Shown here one piece after another: positions 35,234-44,885 of a stretch of DNA of 64,000 bases. Below the pieces are notes generated by a model. The model did no database searches and was not told the origin of the DNA. It saw only the letters and a program-made list of their open reading frames with translations. A program made the position numbers and the translations under genes. Within the stretch, counting starts at the first letter, position 1. The number at the start of each line of letters is the position of its first letter. This DNA is from Caballeronia sp. Lep1P3 (lineage in GTDB: Bacteria; Pseudomonadota; Gammaproteobacteria; Burkholderiales; Burkholderiaceae), in NCBI RefSeq assembly GCF_022879595.1, contig NZ_CP084266.1:930001-994000 (forward strand), written 5' to 3'.

Positions 35234-36319
35234 TCAGATCCCCACGACGCCGCAGACTTCTTCCAGCCGATGCGCCCACGTATGGTTCTGCCGCACATAG
35301 CTCGCGCCCGCCTTGGCGCGTTCGAGGTCGGCGTGCGAAGGACCGTGACGCAGGCGCGCGAACAGTTCACGCGCTTCCTCGGGCGTGTTCACGACATGGC
35401 AGAAGTCGCGGAAATACTTGTCGACGGCGCGGCTCGGATTCGTCACCGCGATGCCGCCGCACGCCAGAATTTCGACGAGGCGGCGAGAGAACATCGTCTC
35501 GGACGCCGTGACTGAGTTCACGTTGATCGACACTACATGCGACTTGTAGACCTGCGCGGTTTCGCGATGCGGCACCTTGCCGTGCAGATGCAAGTGACCC
35601 TTCTTCGGGAAGCGGAACTCGAAGTGACGCGACAGGCGATCGTGATGCCGGTCGTACACGTTCAGACGCATCTGGCTGTGCTCGCAGGTATCGAACATCA
35701 TGTCGAGAAAACGCCTGCGCTCGTTGAGAATGCACCGGTAATAACTGCCTGTGAAGCACGCCTCGTTGCGCGTGAAATTGAAGTCCGAAAAGCTGTGCGA
35801 TGCCGGCTGATACGGCATGACGAGCGTATTCACCGGCACATGCGCGGGCACCTGCCGGCGATAACGCTCGACGCAGTCCTTGTCGGTCGTGAAGACATAG
35901 TCGAAGCGCTTCGCCACGTCGATGAAGGCCTCGAAGAAAGGACCGTCATCCTTGTTCCAGAAGACGGTCGGGATGCCCGCGTTGCGCGCGAAATCGACGA
36001 GCCGAAAAATCGTGACCGGACGGCTCAGGCGCATGAGCCGCGACTGCTTCGCGAGCTCGTAGCGCCAGCTGCCGTCGACGCCATGAAACGCGGATTCGAC
36101 AAAGATTAGATCCGGCTTCCATTCGTGAATCACGTTCTCGTAATTCGAAGGCGTCAGCACGCGGATGCGGCATTCCGCCGAGAGACAGTCGGCGGTGAAG
36201 TAATCGGAGACGAGCGCGATTTTCAGGCGGCCGAAACGCCCCGCATGCTCGACGTCCTCCGCGACTTTCGGATAGTCGTAGACGAGTGAGCCCAGCTTTC
36301 TGATGACCCTGCCAACCAT
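35234..36319 (-). CDS. Glycosyltransferase, CgeB/GT1-like
   Basis: 361 aa. The C-terminal region has the GT-B arrangement VNSVTASETMFSRRLVEILACGGIAVTNPSRAVDKYF, with the E-x7-E-like donor-binding segment. The N-terminal part (KIALVSDYFTADCLSAECRIRVL, KPDLIFVESAFHG, GIPTVFWNKDD, FDYVFTTDKDCVERYRRQV) is typical of CgeB/DUF3880-type glycosyltransferases. It is probably a cytoplasmic retaining enzyme adding one sugar in the polysaccharide unit. It sits between two other glycosyltransferase genes with gaps of 7 and 13 bases. Donor and acceptor are unknown. Confidence 0.8.
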   Translation of the reverse strand: MVGRVIRKLGSLVYDYPKVAEDVEHAGRFGRLKIALVSDYFTADCLSAECRIRVLTPSNYENVIHEWKPDLIFVESAFHGVDGSWRYELAKQSRLMRLSRPVTIFRLVDFARNAGIPTVFWNKDDGPFFEAFIDVAKRFDYVFTTDKDCVERYRRQVPAHVPVNTLVMPYQPASHSFSDFNFTRNEACFTGSYYRCILNERRRFLDMMFDTCEHSQMRLNVYDRHHDRLSRHFEFRFPKKGHLHLHGKVPHRETAQVYKSHVVSINVNSVTASETMFSRRLVEILACGGIAVTNPSRAVDKYFRDFCHVVNTPEEARELFARLRHGPSHADLERAKAGASYVRQNHTWAHRLEEVCGVVGI

Positions 36320-36326
36320 TCAATCC

Positions 36327-37640
36327 TCACGCCGCACTGTCAGGCAGTGCGTTGATCACGAAATCCCGCCAGCAGCGCTCGGTCGACGCGTACTGCCTTG
36401 CACGCGCGCCGAGCGCATGAAGCGCCGATGCATCGGCGAGCGCCGTCTGAATCGTGCGCGCCAGATCCGCCGCATCGCCCGCCTTGAAAAACCAGCCCGC
36501 CGGATCACGCCCCATCTCGTCGCGAAACACGGGCAAATCCGGAACGATGACTGGCTTGCCCATTGCGAGCGCTTCCACCATCTTTATTGGCGGCACAATT
36601 TCGCAAACCTTGAATGGTTTTCGCGGAATACAGACGAGCGCAAAGCGGCTGACCGCCTCGCGCGCCTTCTCCGGCGACGTCCGTCCATGAAATTGCACGC
36701 GCTCGGACAACCCCAGGCGTCGAACCTGAGCCTCGAGCGCGGGGCGCGCTTCGCCGTCGCCGACGAGTTCCACTTTCACCGGATGCCCTCGACGGGCGAG
36801 GACGGCGACGGCATCGATCAGCGTGTCGAGTCCTTCGTAAGCGAGCAACGATCCTGCATAGCCGATGGTGTGCGGGTCCGCGACATCGGACGCCAAAGGC
36901 ACGATGCGCGCCGGATCCACGCAATTGGGCAACAGAAAGATGCGCTCTTTCGGAATGCCCCAGCGATCGCGCGCAAACCGTCCGAGCTGTTGCGAGATGA
37001 CGAACAGCTTGTCCGCATGACGCGCGACGAGACCTTCGAGCTGCAAGCCTTGCGTGAAGCCTTGACGGCGCTCGTACTCGGGCGTGCGCGAGATGCGAGT
37101 GAGTTCCCACAGGCCCCGCATTTCATATTGGAACGGAATTCCGAGCCGTCTCGCCGCAAGCAGCGCCGGCAGCGCGTTGACGTGATTCGAGGCTGCATGA
37201 ATGACGGCGACCTCATGCTCACGCGCACGCTGCGCGATGACGTGCGCCGCCTGCATCGCATAGAGCAGCACCGGACGATTGTTGCGAGGCGCTGCGGCGT
37301 GCAGATATCGAACGCCTCCGACTTGCGTTTCGCTCGCGATGGCATTGCGCTGTCGGTCGAAACGGTCCCCGGGATAGCCCGGTCTCGTCAATGCGTGCAC
37401 GCGCCCGCCCACTGACGCGATCGCCTGAACGACCTCGTGCGTGCGCGTCGTATAACCGCTCGTGTGATACGGCAACGCGCTCGCGGCCACGTAAAGCATG
37501 CTGTTCGCCTGCGCGACGAAAGGCGTCGCGGTGGCGCGCTGCCTCGCCTTGCGATCCAGCGCACCGACGGTCAGCCAGCGGCTAAGCGCAAGATACGGCT
37601 CGCTCGCGAGTGTCGACAGGGAATCGCACAAGGCGCTCAT
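36327..37640 (-). CDS. GT4-family glycosyltransferase
   Basis: 437 aa from the ATG at 37640, overlapping the stop of the deacetylase gene (TGATG). GT-B fold signs: the N-terminal SALPYHTSGYTTRTHEVVQAIA (acceptor loop G-G/S-x-x), VAVIHAASNHVNALPALLAA, FVISQQLGRFARDRWGIPKE, IGYAGSLLAYEGLDTLIDAV, and VCIPRKPFKVCEIVPPIKMVEALAMGKPVIV, carrying the E-x7-E motif of GT4. A cytoplasmic retaining transferase is expected. The longer in-frame ORF upstream lies within the deacetylase gene and was rejected. The role in this polysaccharide is by operon context. Confidence 0.88.
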   Translation of the reverse strand: MSALCDSLSTLASEPYLALSRWLTVGALDRKARQRATATPFVAQANSMLYVAASALPYHTSGYTTRTHEVVQAIASVGGRVHALTRPGYPGDRFDRQRNAIASETQVGGVRYLHAAAPRNNRPVLLYAMQAAHVIAQRAREHEVAVIHAASNHVNALPALLAARRLGIPFQYEMRGLWELTRISRTPEYERRQGFTQGLQLEGLVARHADKLFVISQQLGRFARDRWGIPKERIFLLPNCVDPARIVPLASDVADPHTIGYAGSLLAYEGLDTLIDAVAVLARRGHPVKVELVGDGEARPALEAQVRRLGLSERVQFHGRTSPEKAREAVSRFALVCIPRKPFKVCEIVPPIKMVEALAMGKPVIVPDLPVFRDEMGRDPAGWFFKAGDAADLARTIQTALADASALHALGARARQYASTERCWRDFVINALPDSAA

Positions 37641-38611
37641 CAGCGCGCGCTCCCGGCTTGCTGCAACTCGGCCTGCGCGATATCGGCCGTATGCGCCGTC
37701 TTGATCTTGCCGCGCGCGTGAAGGTCCAGAAACTCCGCGGTGGTAATGACGTCGTAGTCCTTCGTCAACCGCGCGAGAAGTTTTCGATAGCCTTCTATGC
37801 GCTGATCGTCGCGATAGGTGGCGTGCCCGTTCTCGTCCCAGTAAAGCAGGGACCACGAGTGCAGCAGAAAAATCGACATTGCGGGACTGCCGCTGAAGGC
37901 GTCGAAGAGCAGCTTGCCCCACCACGGACGGAAACGGAAGTAAGGCGATTCGGGGTACGTCAGGCGCGCCCACCACTCGTCCTTTCCGACCTTCGGCAGG
38001 ATCTTCTTTTCGGTCATCGGCACTTCGATCACGCCGTTCGACCATGCGAACGGCATATTGGTCGGCTCGCTCCAGACGCACTGGTTAGCGTGCACGGCGC
38101 ACATCGAGTTATTGAACGAAAGCGGCACGCCGGCGGATTTCAGCGCGCGAATAGTATCGGCGTTCCAGCGAAAAGAGCCTGCGCGATGCGCGAGCACGGG
38201 CTTGCCGGTCTCCCTAGAAATCAGATCGCCGAAATGCCGGATGACGAATTCGGCGCGCGCTTCGTCGGTGTATTGATTCATGTACTGCGGACGGCGTGCG
38301 AGTCCGTGTTCGGCCCAGAACGAATCGGGCAGATATTCCGGATGCGTGTGAAGCTGGACATCCTGGCCGGCGTCGTTGAGCCAGCGGACCACTTCCTTCG
38401 TCTCATCCAGATACGACCACGCCCCGCACTGATCGACGAAATAGACGTGCTTGGCGCCGAATTCGTCGCCGATGGAAGCCATCTCTCCGATGCCCGCACG
38501 GCCATTTTCGTGCACGCCCCACATGAGGCGCTTGACGTGATCGTGCGTTGCGCGCTTGGGCAACGCCTCGGTGTCCACGGTCAGCATGGCATAGCGATTC
38601 TTTTGCATCAT
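37640..38611 (-). CDS. Polysaccharide deacetylase-like protein (NodB-related fold)
   Basis: 323 aa from the first of two adjacent ATGs at 38611 (ATGA overlap with the unknown gene). It opens with YAMLTVDTEALPKRA, containing the T-V-D-T-E variant of the TFDD metal motif. It continues with DVQLHTHPEYLPDSFW (H-T-H, metal ligands) and VLAHRAGSFRWNADTIRALKS (R-A-G-S-x-R, catalytic region), and ends with a His-containing MSIFLLHSWSLL. These are the positions of carbohydrate esterase 4-like deacetylases. It lacks a signal peptide, so it may act on a lipid-linked precursor in the cytoplasm. The exact substrate is unknown. Confidence 0.83.
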   Translation of the reverse strand: MMQKNRYAMLTVDTEALPKRATHDHVKRLMWGVHENGRAGIGEMASIGDEFGAKHVYFVDQCGAWSYLDETKEVVRWLNDAGQDVQLHTHPEYLPDSFWAEHGLARRPQYMNQYTDEARAEFVIRHFGDLISRETGKPVLAHRAGSFRWNADTIRALKSAGVPLSFNNSMCAVHANQCVWSEPTNMPFAWSNGVIEVPMTEKKILPKVGKDEWWARLTYPESPYFRFRPWWGKLLFDAFSGSPAMSIFLLHSWSLLYWDENGHATYRDDQRIEGYRKLLARLTKDYDVITTAEFLDLHARGKIKTAHTADIAQAELQQAGSAR

Positions 38612-39165
38612 TTCCGCTTCGGTTTTAGCAGTGCGCTCCACTCCGTCTCGCTTGCGAGTCCGGCGTTTAGCGGCACTGCGCGTGCATCGCGATAGCGCCA
38701 CGCAAGATAGGCGCGTTTTCTTTCGCGGTAAGAGCGACCTTCGCCGCCTAGGGCCGGAACGTATTCGACGAGCCAGCCGAGACGCGAGAAATAGGCGAAG
38801 TCGGCGACGTCGGTGACGAGCACCGGTACGTATGCGCTATCCCGTGTTAGCCGCGTCGCAATGCTCTTGCATGCGTTGCGCAATTCGTCGCGATCGGCGT
38901 CCAGCGCCCAGATCAACAAAATCTTCGCGTCTTCGCGTGCGCTTGCGTGCTTGAGGCTAGGCCGCCACGGATAGTCCGTCACATGCGGCGACATCAAGCC
39001 GAGCGTCGACAGGATGAATCTCGCGCGCCGCCAAACGCGTTCCTTGAATGACGACGGTGGCTTCTTCACCAGCAAGTCATGGCGCGTGAGCAAATCCCAT
39101 TCGGGCTTAGCAGCAAGCGCGCGCAATTCGCGTCTTAGTGCCCGCGTGTCAGCGATGATGTTCAA
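38608..39165 (-). CDS. Conserved-looking protein of unknown function in the ugd polysaccharide operon
   Basis: 185 aa from the TTG at 39165, strongly supported by GAGGAGGC six bases upstream; the ATG start at 39213 lies deeper in the upstream gene with no Shine-Dalgarno. The sequence is soluble and basic (ALRRELRALAAKPEWDLLTRHDLL, PSSFKERVWRRARF, YPWRPSLKHASAREDAKILLIWALD, YVPVLVTDVADFAYFSRLGWLVEYVPAL) with several Trp and aromatic residues. No catalytic motif is recognised. The middle hints at a Rossmann-like alpha/beta fold. It overlaps both neighbours, so it is made together with the glycosyltransferases and deacetylase. Confidence 0.72.
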   Translation of the reverse strand: MNIIADTRALRRELRALAAKPEWDLLTRHDLLVKKPPSSFKERVWRRARFILSTLGLMSPHVTDYPWRPSLKHASAREDAKILLIWALDADRDELRNACKSIATRLTRDSAYVPVLVTDVADFAYFSRLGWLVEYVPALGGEGRSYRERKRAYLAWRYRDARAVPLNAGLASETEWSALLKPKRK

Positions 39166-40273
39166 CGCTTGCCTCCTCGCCGGCCAACAAGCGGAATATC
39201 GCGTCGGCCGCAAGCGAAGCGCCGTTCATCTTCACGCGTGTGCGACTCGATTGCCCGACATTCGTCATCGCAAGCAATTGCTCGACGGCGCGCCTGCGCT
39301 CAACGTGCGTCTCGCACGCGGAGACGACAGCCGGAATATTTTCCGCGACCATCTGCGCGCGGCGCGGTTGGTCATCCGCCAATTGTGCGTTTGGAACGAT
39401 TAGCGCGGGAACGCGCGACTGGACTACTTCGCAGCATGTGTTGTATCCGGCCGCGCCGACAAAAGCATCGAACGCACGAAGGTATCGTGCAAGCGGATAA
39501 ACCGAAATGGGACGCACGCCGGCCGGCAGTTCAACGTCACGCACGGAGATCGGCGCGCGCGCCCAGACGATATCGAATCCCGTCGCCTTGAATGCGTCGA
39601 TCAAACCGTGTCCGATGCCAGCGACGTCTTTCAGATTTCCCGGCCCCAGCGAGAACAGCACAAGGCGGCCTTCGGGCGGCAGCCCAAGCGCTTGCCTGGC
39701 TTCGGCGCGATCAAGAAGCTCATCGTCCTCGAGCAGGCATACCGGCGGCACGGCCACTCGTTTTCCGCGTCCGGCCAATCGTGATTCGCAGTGAACGGCG
39801 CCCAGTTCGCCAGGCTGAATGACGAGATCGAACGACGATTCATCGACCGGAACGGATTTGCCATCTGCCTTTAGCAAGCCGCGATTGGACCAGACGAGCG
39901 CGGGCGACCCATACGCTTGGCATGCCGCGAAAAATCCCTGAAACGGCCATGTTCCGTCGAATACGATGGCATGCGGCCGCACGCGCTCGAGCATCATGCC
40001 GAAGCGGATCGCCAGTTCGCTGTTCCATGCGAACGTCGAACTTTCCGACCAATAATGCGAGACGAAATAGTCGGCTTCGAAACCCATTTCTTCGATGATT
40101 TCGATTGCCGACGCAAGCGAGAAGAAAAACGGCCGAGCCCGCCCCTGCAGACGACGCGCGTATGCGAGGCAACGATTGAGATGGCCCATTCCAGAGCCAT
40201 TCACGTTGAAAAAGAGGATGCGCGGCGCTGCGGCGTTGAATTGCGCCTCGAGCGGCGAGCTTGATGCGGTCAT
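39149..40273 (-). CDS. MurG-like glycosyltransferase (GT-B, undecaprenyl/UDP-sugar type)
   Basis: 374 aa. The N-terminal glycine motif [21 protein letters not shown] resembles the G-G-T-G-G-H loop of MurG/GT28 enzymes in its G-x-G-M-G-H form. The C-terminal part [19 protein letters not shown] and [28 protein letters not shown] carries the G-Y-N-x3-E donor-binding motif. It probably transfers a sugar from a nucleotide donor in the cytoplasm. It starts inside the ugd stop (ATGA) and overlaps the next gene, whose TTG start at 39165 lies inside it. Confidence 0.82.
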   Translation of the reverse strand: MTASSSPLEAQFNAAAPRILFFNVNGSGMGHLNRCLAYARRLQGRARPFFFSLASAIEIIEEMGFEADYFVSHYWSESSTFAWNSELAIRFGMMLERVRPHAIVFDGTWPFQGFFAACQAYGSPALVWSNRGLLKADGKSVPVDESSFDLVIQPGELGAVHCESRLAGRGKRVAVPPVCLLEDDELLDRAEARQALGLPPEGRLVLFSLGPGNLKDVAGIGHGLIDAFKATGFDIVWARAPISVRDVELPAGVRPISVYPLARYLRAFDAFVGAAGYNTCCEVVQSRVPALIVPNAQLADDQPRRAQMVAENIPAVVSACETHVERRRAVEQLLAMTNVGQSSRTRVKMNGASLAADAIFRLLAGEEASVEHHR

Positions 40274-41439
40274 GCGTCCCCGCCAAAGAGATCGCGCGTA
40301 TAGACCTTGTCGGCGACATCAGTGAGTTCGCTGGTGATCCGGTTTGCCACGATGACATCGGCGCTGCGCTTGAACTCCAGCAGGTCCTTGACGACGTGCG
40401 AATTGAAGAAGGTCGAGTCGTGCAAGGCCGGCTCATAGACAATGACTTCAACGCCTTTCGCCTTGATGCGTTTCATCACGCCCTGAATGCTCGATGCGCG
40501 GAAATTGTCCGAACCGGCTTTCATGACGAGCCGATAAATGCCGACCACTTTCGGACGCCGCTTGAGCACGCTTTCGGCAATGAAATCCTTGCGCGTGCTA
40601 TTCGATTCCACGATCGCGTGGATCAGGTTCTGCGGCACGTCCTGATAGTTGGCCAGCAGTTGCTTCGTGTCCTTGGGCAGACAGTAACCGCCATAGCCGA
40701 AGCTCGGGTTGTTATAGTGCGCGCCCACGCGCGGATCGAGACAAACGCCGTTGATGATTTGATGCGGGTCGAGACCGTGCTGCGCGGCGTAAGTGTCGAG
40801 CTCGTTGAAATACGCAACGCGCATCGCGAGGTACGTATTGGCAAAGAGCTTGATGGCCTCCGCCTCCGTGCTGCCGGTAAATAGCGTCGGAATGTCTTCC
40901 TTTTCCGCGCCTTGCTTCAGCACATTCGCGAAGGTTCTCGCGCGTTCGGAATTCTCTCCGACGACGATGCGCGACGGATGCAGATTGTCGTATAGCGCCT
41001 TGCCTTCGCGAAGAAATTCCGGCGAAAAAATGAGCCTGTCGGTATCGAATTCAGCGCGCATGCGCTCCGTGTAGCCGACAGGAATCGTCGATTTGATGAC
41101 CATCACCGCCTTGCAATTGATGGCCATGACATCGCGGACGACGGCCTCGATCGAGCGCGTGTTGAAGTATTTCGTCTCGGGATCGTAGTCGGTCGGCGTC
41201 GCAATGATGACGAAGTCGGCGTCCGCGTAGGCATCTTCCTTGTCCAGCGTCGCTCGGAAGTTCAAGCGCTTATGGCGCAGGAAGTCCTCGATCTCGACAT
41301 CTTCGATCGGGGATTGCTTGCGGTTGAGCATCGACACCTTTTCGGGGACGATGTCCAAGGCGACGACTTCGTGGTGTTGCGCGAGCAGGACCGCGAGAGA
41401 AAGGCCGACGTAGCCGGTGCCGGCGATTGTGATTTTCAC
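40270..41439 (-). CDS. ugd: UDP-glucose 6-dehydrogenase
   Basis: 389 aa from the GTG at 41439 with AAGGACG upstream; the longer open frame adds residues unlike the family. It matches E. coli Ugd closely along its length: [20 protein letters not shown] (NAD site), [70 protein letters not shown] and [16 protein letters not shown] with the catalytic Cys, ending [15 protein letters not shown]. It oxidises UDP-glucose to UDP-glucuronate with two NAD+. It is the first gene of a seven- to eight-gene polysaccharide operon, so the glycan probably contains glucuronate or a derived sugar. Confidence 0.96.
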   Translation of the reverse strand: MKITIAGTGYVGLSLAVLLAQHHEVVALDIVPEKVSMLNRKQSPIEDVEIEDFLRHKRLNFRATLDKEDAYADADFVIIATPTDYDPETKYFNTRSIEAVVRDVMAINCKAVMVIKSTIPVGYTERMRAEFDTDRLIFSPEFLREGKALYDNLHPSRIVVGENSERARTFANVLKQGAEKEDIPTLFTGSTEAEAIKLFANTYLAMRVAYFNELDTYAAQHGLDPHQIINGVCLDPRVGAHYNNPSFGYGGYCLPKDTKQLLANYQDVPQNLIHAIVESNSTRKDFIAESVLKRRPKVVGIYRLVMKAGSDNFRASSIQGVMKRIKAKGVEVIVYEPALHDSTFFNSHVVKDLLEFKRSADVIVANRITSELTDVADKVYTRDLFGGDA

Positions 41440-42009
41440 TTTAACGTCCTTATAGGGATCGCGTTCAAGAAGCCGGACATCGACTCCCGATCCGATGAAT
41501 GTTCTGATCAAGCTAATGCGCCAAAGCTCAACGCGTAAATTTCCCGAACGAAGCACCGCGGCCCGAACATGCTCGGTTTCGCCGGCGGAGCCTGGGTCTG
41601 TCTGCTGAATGCGATAGCATCATGGCGTCCTCAGTCTCCGCTGCATGCTGTAATACGGCAGCCCCAACGCTTTCTGGAAGGCAAGAATAAAGAACGATTC
41701 CTCACGTGATCTGTATAGGAACGCTTGATTTGACGCTTGCCGCGTCGCTTCGCGATACCTTTTGCCGGATCTCGGGGAAACACGAATCCAGTGCTCGAAG
41801 CATCAAGTCGTTCTGCCCTCGCTTTACATTACCAATCCACAGCGCGGTCGCCTGAGTCCCCGGTATATGCGCAAGCTTGAAACTGCTGTCCTTCACAATC
41901 CGAATCTTAGTCCCCTTCAGCACTGCCATGCCCCAGAACCACAAATCATCTCCGCTAGGGCAGACGCTCATGAACGCATTCTGGTCTACGGCAAGTTCGT
42001 ACAAACTTC

Positions 42010-43419
42010 GGCTCTTTTGAAAGCGGAGTGGGTAACGGCCTTCAGCGGGCATGCGAGTTGAAGGCGGAGAAGTCCAGTTTGCCTGCGATGAGAAACAGGA
42101 CCGTTCGCATGGTTTCGAAGCGAGCGTATCCGCGTGCCTTGCGTTTGGCGGCCTGAAACAGTCCGTTGATGGCTTCGATGAAGCCGTTGGTCTGGCGGGT
42201 CTGGGTCCAGGCGACGATGCCGTCGAAGTGCCGGCGAATCAATCGCACCACGTCCTTCATTGGTTCGACCTTCGAGCGCATGACGTTGGTGCACCACTGT
42301 TGCAACATTTCGGAGACGACATTGATTTGCTTGCGCTCGAGAATCTCACGCAGTTGCTCGCGATACAGCCAGGCGCGGGCCGTGCGGCTGGTGGTGTACT
42401 GACTGATAAGCGCCTCGAGGTCGGTCAGTTGGGCCAGATTGAGTTTGTTCGCGTCTTTCAGCAGTATCCAGCGCATGCCTTTAAGTTCCGGGTCGACCTT
42501 CTGTTGTTGCCGACGCACTGTATCGAGCGCCTTGGACGCGTGCGCGACGACGTGAAACTTGTCGAAGGTCAGCCGCGCATTGGGTAGATGTTCGTCGACG
42601 CCCTTGATGAAAGCCGGCGACATGTCGATGCTGACCGAGCCGACCTGCTCGGGCTTGCCGCCGTGTTGGCCCAGATAGGCGGCGAAGCGTTCAATCGTGC
42701 TGGCATCCTTGCCGGTTGTTACGAACACGACCCGCCGCGCCTGCATGTCGGCAACCAGTGTCAGATACTCATGACCGCGCCGGTACGAGGTTTCGTCAAT
42801 CGCCACCATCGTCACATCCGACAGGTCCGCCGACGCGAGCGCCAGTTCCACATAGCGCGAGCAGATGGCGTGAACCCGGTGCCACGACAAGTTGACGATG
42901 CGCGCCACGGCAGCAAACGGCATCTGCTGAGCGAGCATCAGCACGAGCGCCTCGAACAGCAACGTGAAGCCGCTGAGTTGGCCGACCCAATCAGGTTCCA
43001 CCAACCGTACCGAGCCGTCCGGCAAGCGCACGCGCGGCACCCGTACTTCCAGATAGCACTCGTGCTGGAAGAAATTCAGATGGCGCAGACGCTTGATTTG
43101 CGTGTCGTGCACCGGATGCTCGCCGGCGACGCTGGCATAACCGAACCGGCTGCCCGCGACGAAGTCCACGGCAATCGTGAGCTGGCGTTTGCCGGCATCA
43201 AAGTCGACGCTTTGTACATACCACGGGGCCTTGATTCCCAGAGCGGCTTCAAACAGTTGGTTCGTCATTGTTCGTTTCGTCTTGCATGGTTGGTTGCAGC
43301 ATTCTGCCGCAACCAGCCATGACTCAGCTTATCGAATCAGTGCGCCTCAAGGGTTCCCTGCGCCGAGCTTACGCTCGCCCTTGACCCGCCAAACCACCCA
43401 CTGAGAATTCAAAAGAGGC
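42010..43419 (-). mobile_element. ISL3-family insertion sequence, copy 1
   Basis: 1410 bp. Terminal inverted repeats of about 24 bp: GGCTCTTTTGAAAGCGGAG at the left end, and GCCTCTTTTGAATTCTCAG reading inward from the right end, both continuing TGGGT. It is flanked by a perfect 8-bp target duplication CAAACTTC (42002-42009 and 43420-43427), the length usual for ISL3. The sequence appears identical to the copy at 48911-50320 over the full length (offset 6901). Insertion is within a GT2-like gene. Confidence 0.95.
42042..43268 (-). CDS. ISL3-family transposase (copy 1)
   Basis: 408 aa, usual ISL3 size. It contains an N-terminal zinc-finger-poor region, then VTMVAIDETSYRRGHEYLTLV (first catalytic Asp/Glu region), SVSIDMSPAFIKGVDEHLPN (D-M-S-P motif of ISL3/transposase_12), FDKFHVVAHASKALDTVRR and the distal TNGFIEAINGLFQAAKRKARGY with the catalytic Glu. 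It is intact, with no internal stops, and the predicted protein is identical to the second copy. It catalyses movement of its own IS. Confidence 0.95.
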   Translation of the reverse strand: MTNQLFEAALGIKAPWYVQSVDFDAGKRQLTIAVDFVAGSRFGYASVAGEHPVHDTQIKRLRHLNFFQHECYLEVRVPRVRLPDGSVRLVEPDWVGQLSGFTLLFEALVLMLAQQMPFAAVARIVNLSWHRVHAICSRYVELALASADLSDVTMVAIDETSYRRGHEYLTLVADMQARRVVFVTTGKDASTIERFAAYLGQHGGKPEQVGSVSIDMSPAFIKGVDEHLPNARLTFDKFHVVAHASKALDTVRRQQQKVDPELKGMRWILLKDANKLNLAQLTDLEALISQYTTSRTARAWLYREQLREILERKQINVVSEMLQQWCTNVMRSKVEPMKDVVRLIRRHFDGIVAWTQTRQTNGFIEAINGLFQAAKRKARGYARFETMRTVLFLIAGKLDFSAFNSHAR

Positions 43420-44181
43420 CAAACTTCCGGGTGGATAAAGCACCCCGCCACATCCTGTGAATATATAGTCGAACGAAGACGTCCCGCGTTGAATGCACTT
43501 GTCCCAAGCGCCATATGAATCGAAGTTGCCGCTGTCGGCCAAGGACACGCGATGCGCCCGGTGGCAGACAATTGCCCCCGGCTCTTGGATATGAGTGGTC
43601 ATCAACTGGGCCAGCCAGCTTGGCTCATAAAGGATATCGTCGTCAGCAGTGACAATTATGTTGTCGGGATAACGTGCCAAAGTCGGTATCAATTTCTTGT
43701 ATGGCCCGATATCTTCGCACCACCCGATCGAGAACTTCTCACTCTTCAACTGGAGCAATTGGGGAGGGAGATCTTCTTCTCCTCCAGGAAACTGCTCCTT
43801 TGCCAACCATAACAAAATCTTCTCAGGCTTGAAGCTTTGAACCATCAGACTTCTGACCGTCTCTGCCACGGCGCAAATTCTTGCGGGATACGATGTCAGT
43901 GACACAATGACATCCCGCCCGAAAAGTTCGCTAAAGATGTCAAACTTGCTTCTGGCGACGCAGTCGATGCCGGCAGACTTCAAGTCTGACGCGTCGGCAT
44001 CCAACTTTCCAAGGCATAACAGAATAGTCGCGTAAAACGCCTTATGCCCGAGTTCACTTGCCAACCGGTGATACAGCCTCAAAGCTCCTTCGAAGTCGCC
44101 AGTGCGGTAAGCCTGATACGCCTTATTGATCACATCGCTTCTCATGCATGAACCCGCCAACGGAAGGGTCAGCCACCGGCG

Positions 44182-44885
44182 TCATTTCTTAACGACGAAG
44201 CTGAACTGACCGCAAAAATGTAGCTTCCTGTGGTTGATATTTCGCAGACTCTCTCTTTCACTCAGCAGGACTGATTCGATTTCAGCGTTCCGAGGCGATT
44301 CACTTATGAAGTAATCGTTGAACTCTGGCGACCTATCTCGGAAAGCCCTTTCCATTAGAGTGAAGCCATCGATGCCCGGCCGCAACGCCAGCAAGATCAG
44401 GCCAGCGTCTTCCACGAGCCGCTTGAACCCATAAACCGTAAAGTTCCAGAAGCTGAACGAATGATAGGGCTCGAACTCTGCCCGACGAAAAGTCCGCCTG
44501 GCTTTAGTACGCGTGCGATCTCCATGACCGCGACGTCCGGCTTGTGGACATGCTCGAGGGCCTGGTCGGTGTAAACACATTCGTAACTTTCATCCGGCAA
44601 CGGAAAGTTGTAGCCATTGTAAGTAATGAATTCACCATCAGCGCGTTTTCTTTTGTCGACCTCCGGCGAGGAAGCGACATCGAGGCCCGACCATCGCGCC
44701 TCGGGAAGCAGATCACGGAACAGGTCGATGGAGCGGCCGTCGCCGCACCCGAAGTCCAGGACATTTGCCGGGCGAAAGCCGCTTTTCACGAGTGCCTGCA
44801 TGCATTGAGAAGCGCTCGTTTGTCGGCAGTGGTCGCTGGGAATCGCGTCGCCAAGCAGGTTGGCCAGATAGGCTGGAGACGTCAT
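44182..44885 (-). pseudogene. SAM-dependent methyltransferase, frameshifted
   Basis: The 5' part (from the ATG at 44885, ATGA overlap with the large GT gene) gives a class I methyltransferase: VLDFGCGDGRSIDLFRDLLP (motif I), WSGLDVASSPE, YECVYTDQALEHVHKPDVAV and ARVLKPGGLFVGQ. At about 44475-44485 the frame breaks. The continuation in the next frame reads EFEPYHSFSFWNFTVYGFKR and VEDAGLILLALRPGIDGFTL, then runs to 44182, exactly what a UbiE/UbiG-like capsule methyltransferase should contain. The joined product would be about 234 aa. A single-base change would cause this. A sequencing error is possible, but surrounding genes are broken too. Confidence 0.82.

Larger units (their letters stand above)
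41702..44145 (-). pseudogene. GT2-like glycosyltransferase gene interrupted by ISL3 copy 1
   Basis: The 5' part (44145 to 43420) encodes a TPR-like N-terminus and a glycosyltransferase domain (DVIVSLTSYPARICAVAETV, NIIVTADDDILYEPSWLAQL with the DDD metal motif, GGVLYPPGSL). The 3' part (42001 to 41702) begins LYELAVDQNAFMSVCPSGDD and ends SSVPIQIT. Removing the IS at 42010-43419 and one copy of the 8-bp duplication joins the halves exactly in frame (PPGS-LYEL), giving ~341 aa. The domain is a close cousin of the C-terminal domain of the large neighbouring GT gene (44882-47383). Start 44145 is favoured over the TTG at 44160 because of GGCGGG upstream. Confidence 0.88.

Noticed and set aside
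42051..43322. Plus-strand open frames inside the ISL3 copies (178 and 244 codons)
   Set aside because: They repeat identically in both copies but are antisense to the transposase and lack any family motif.
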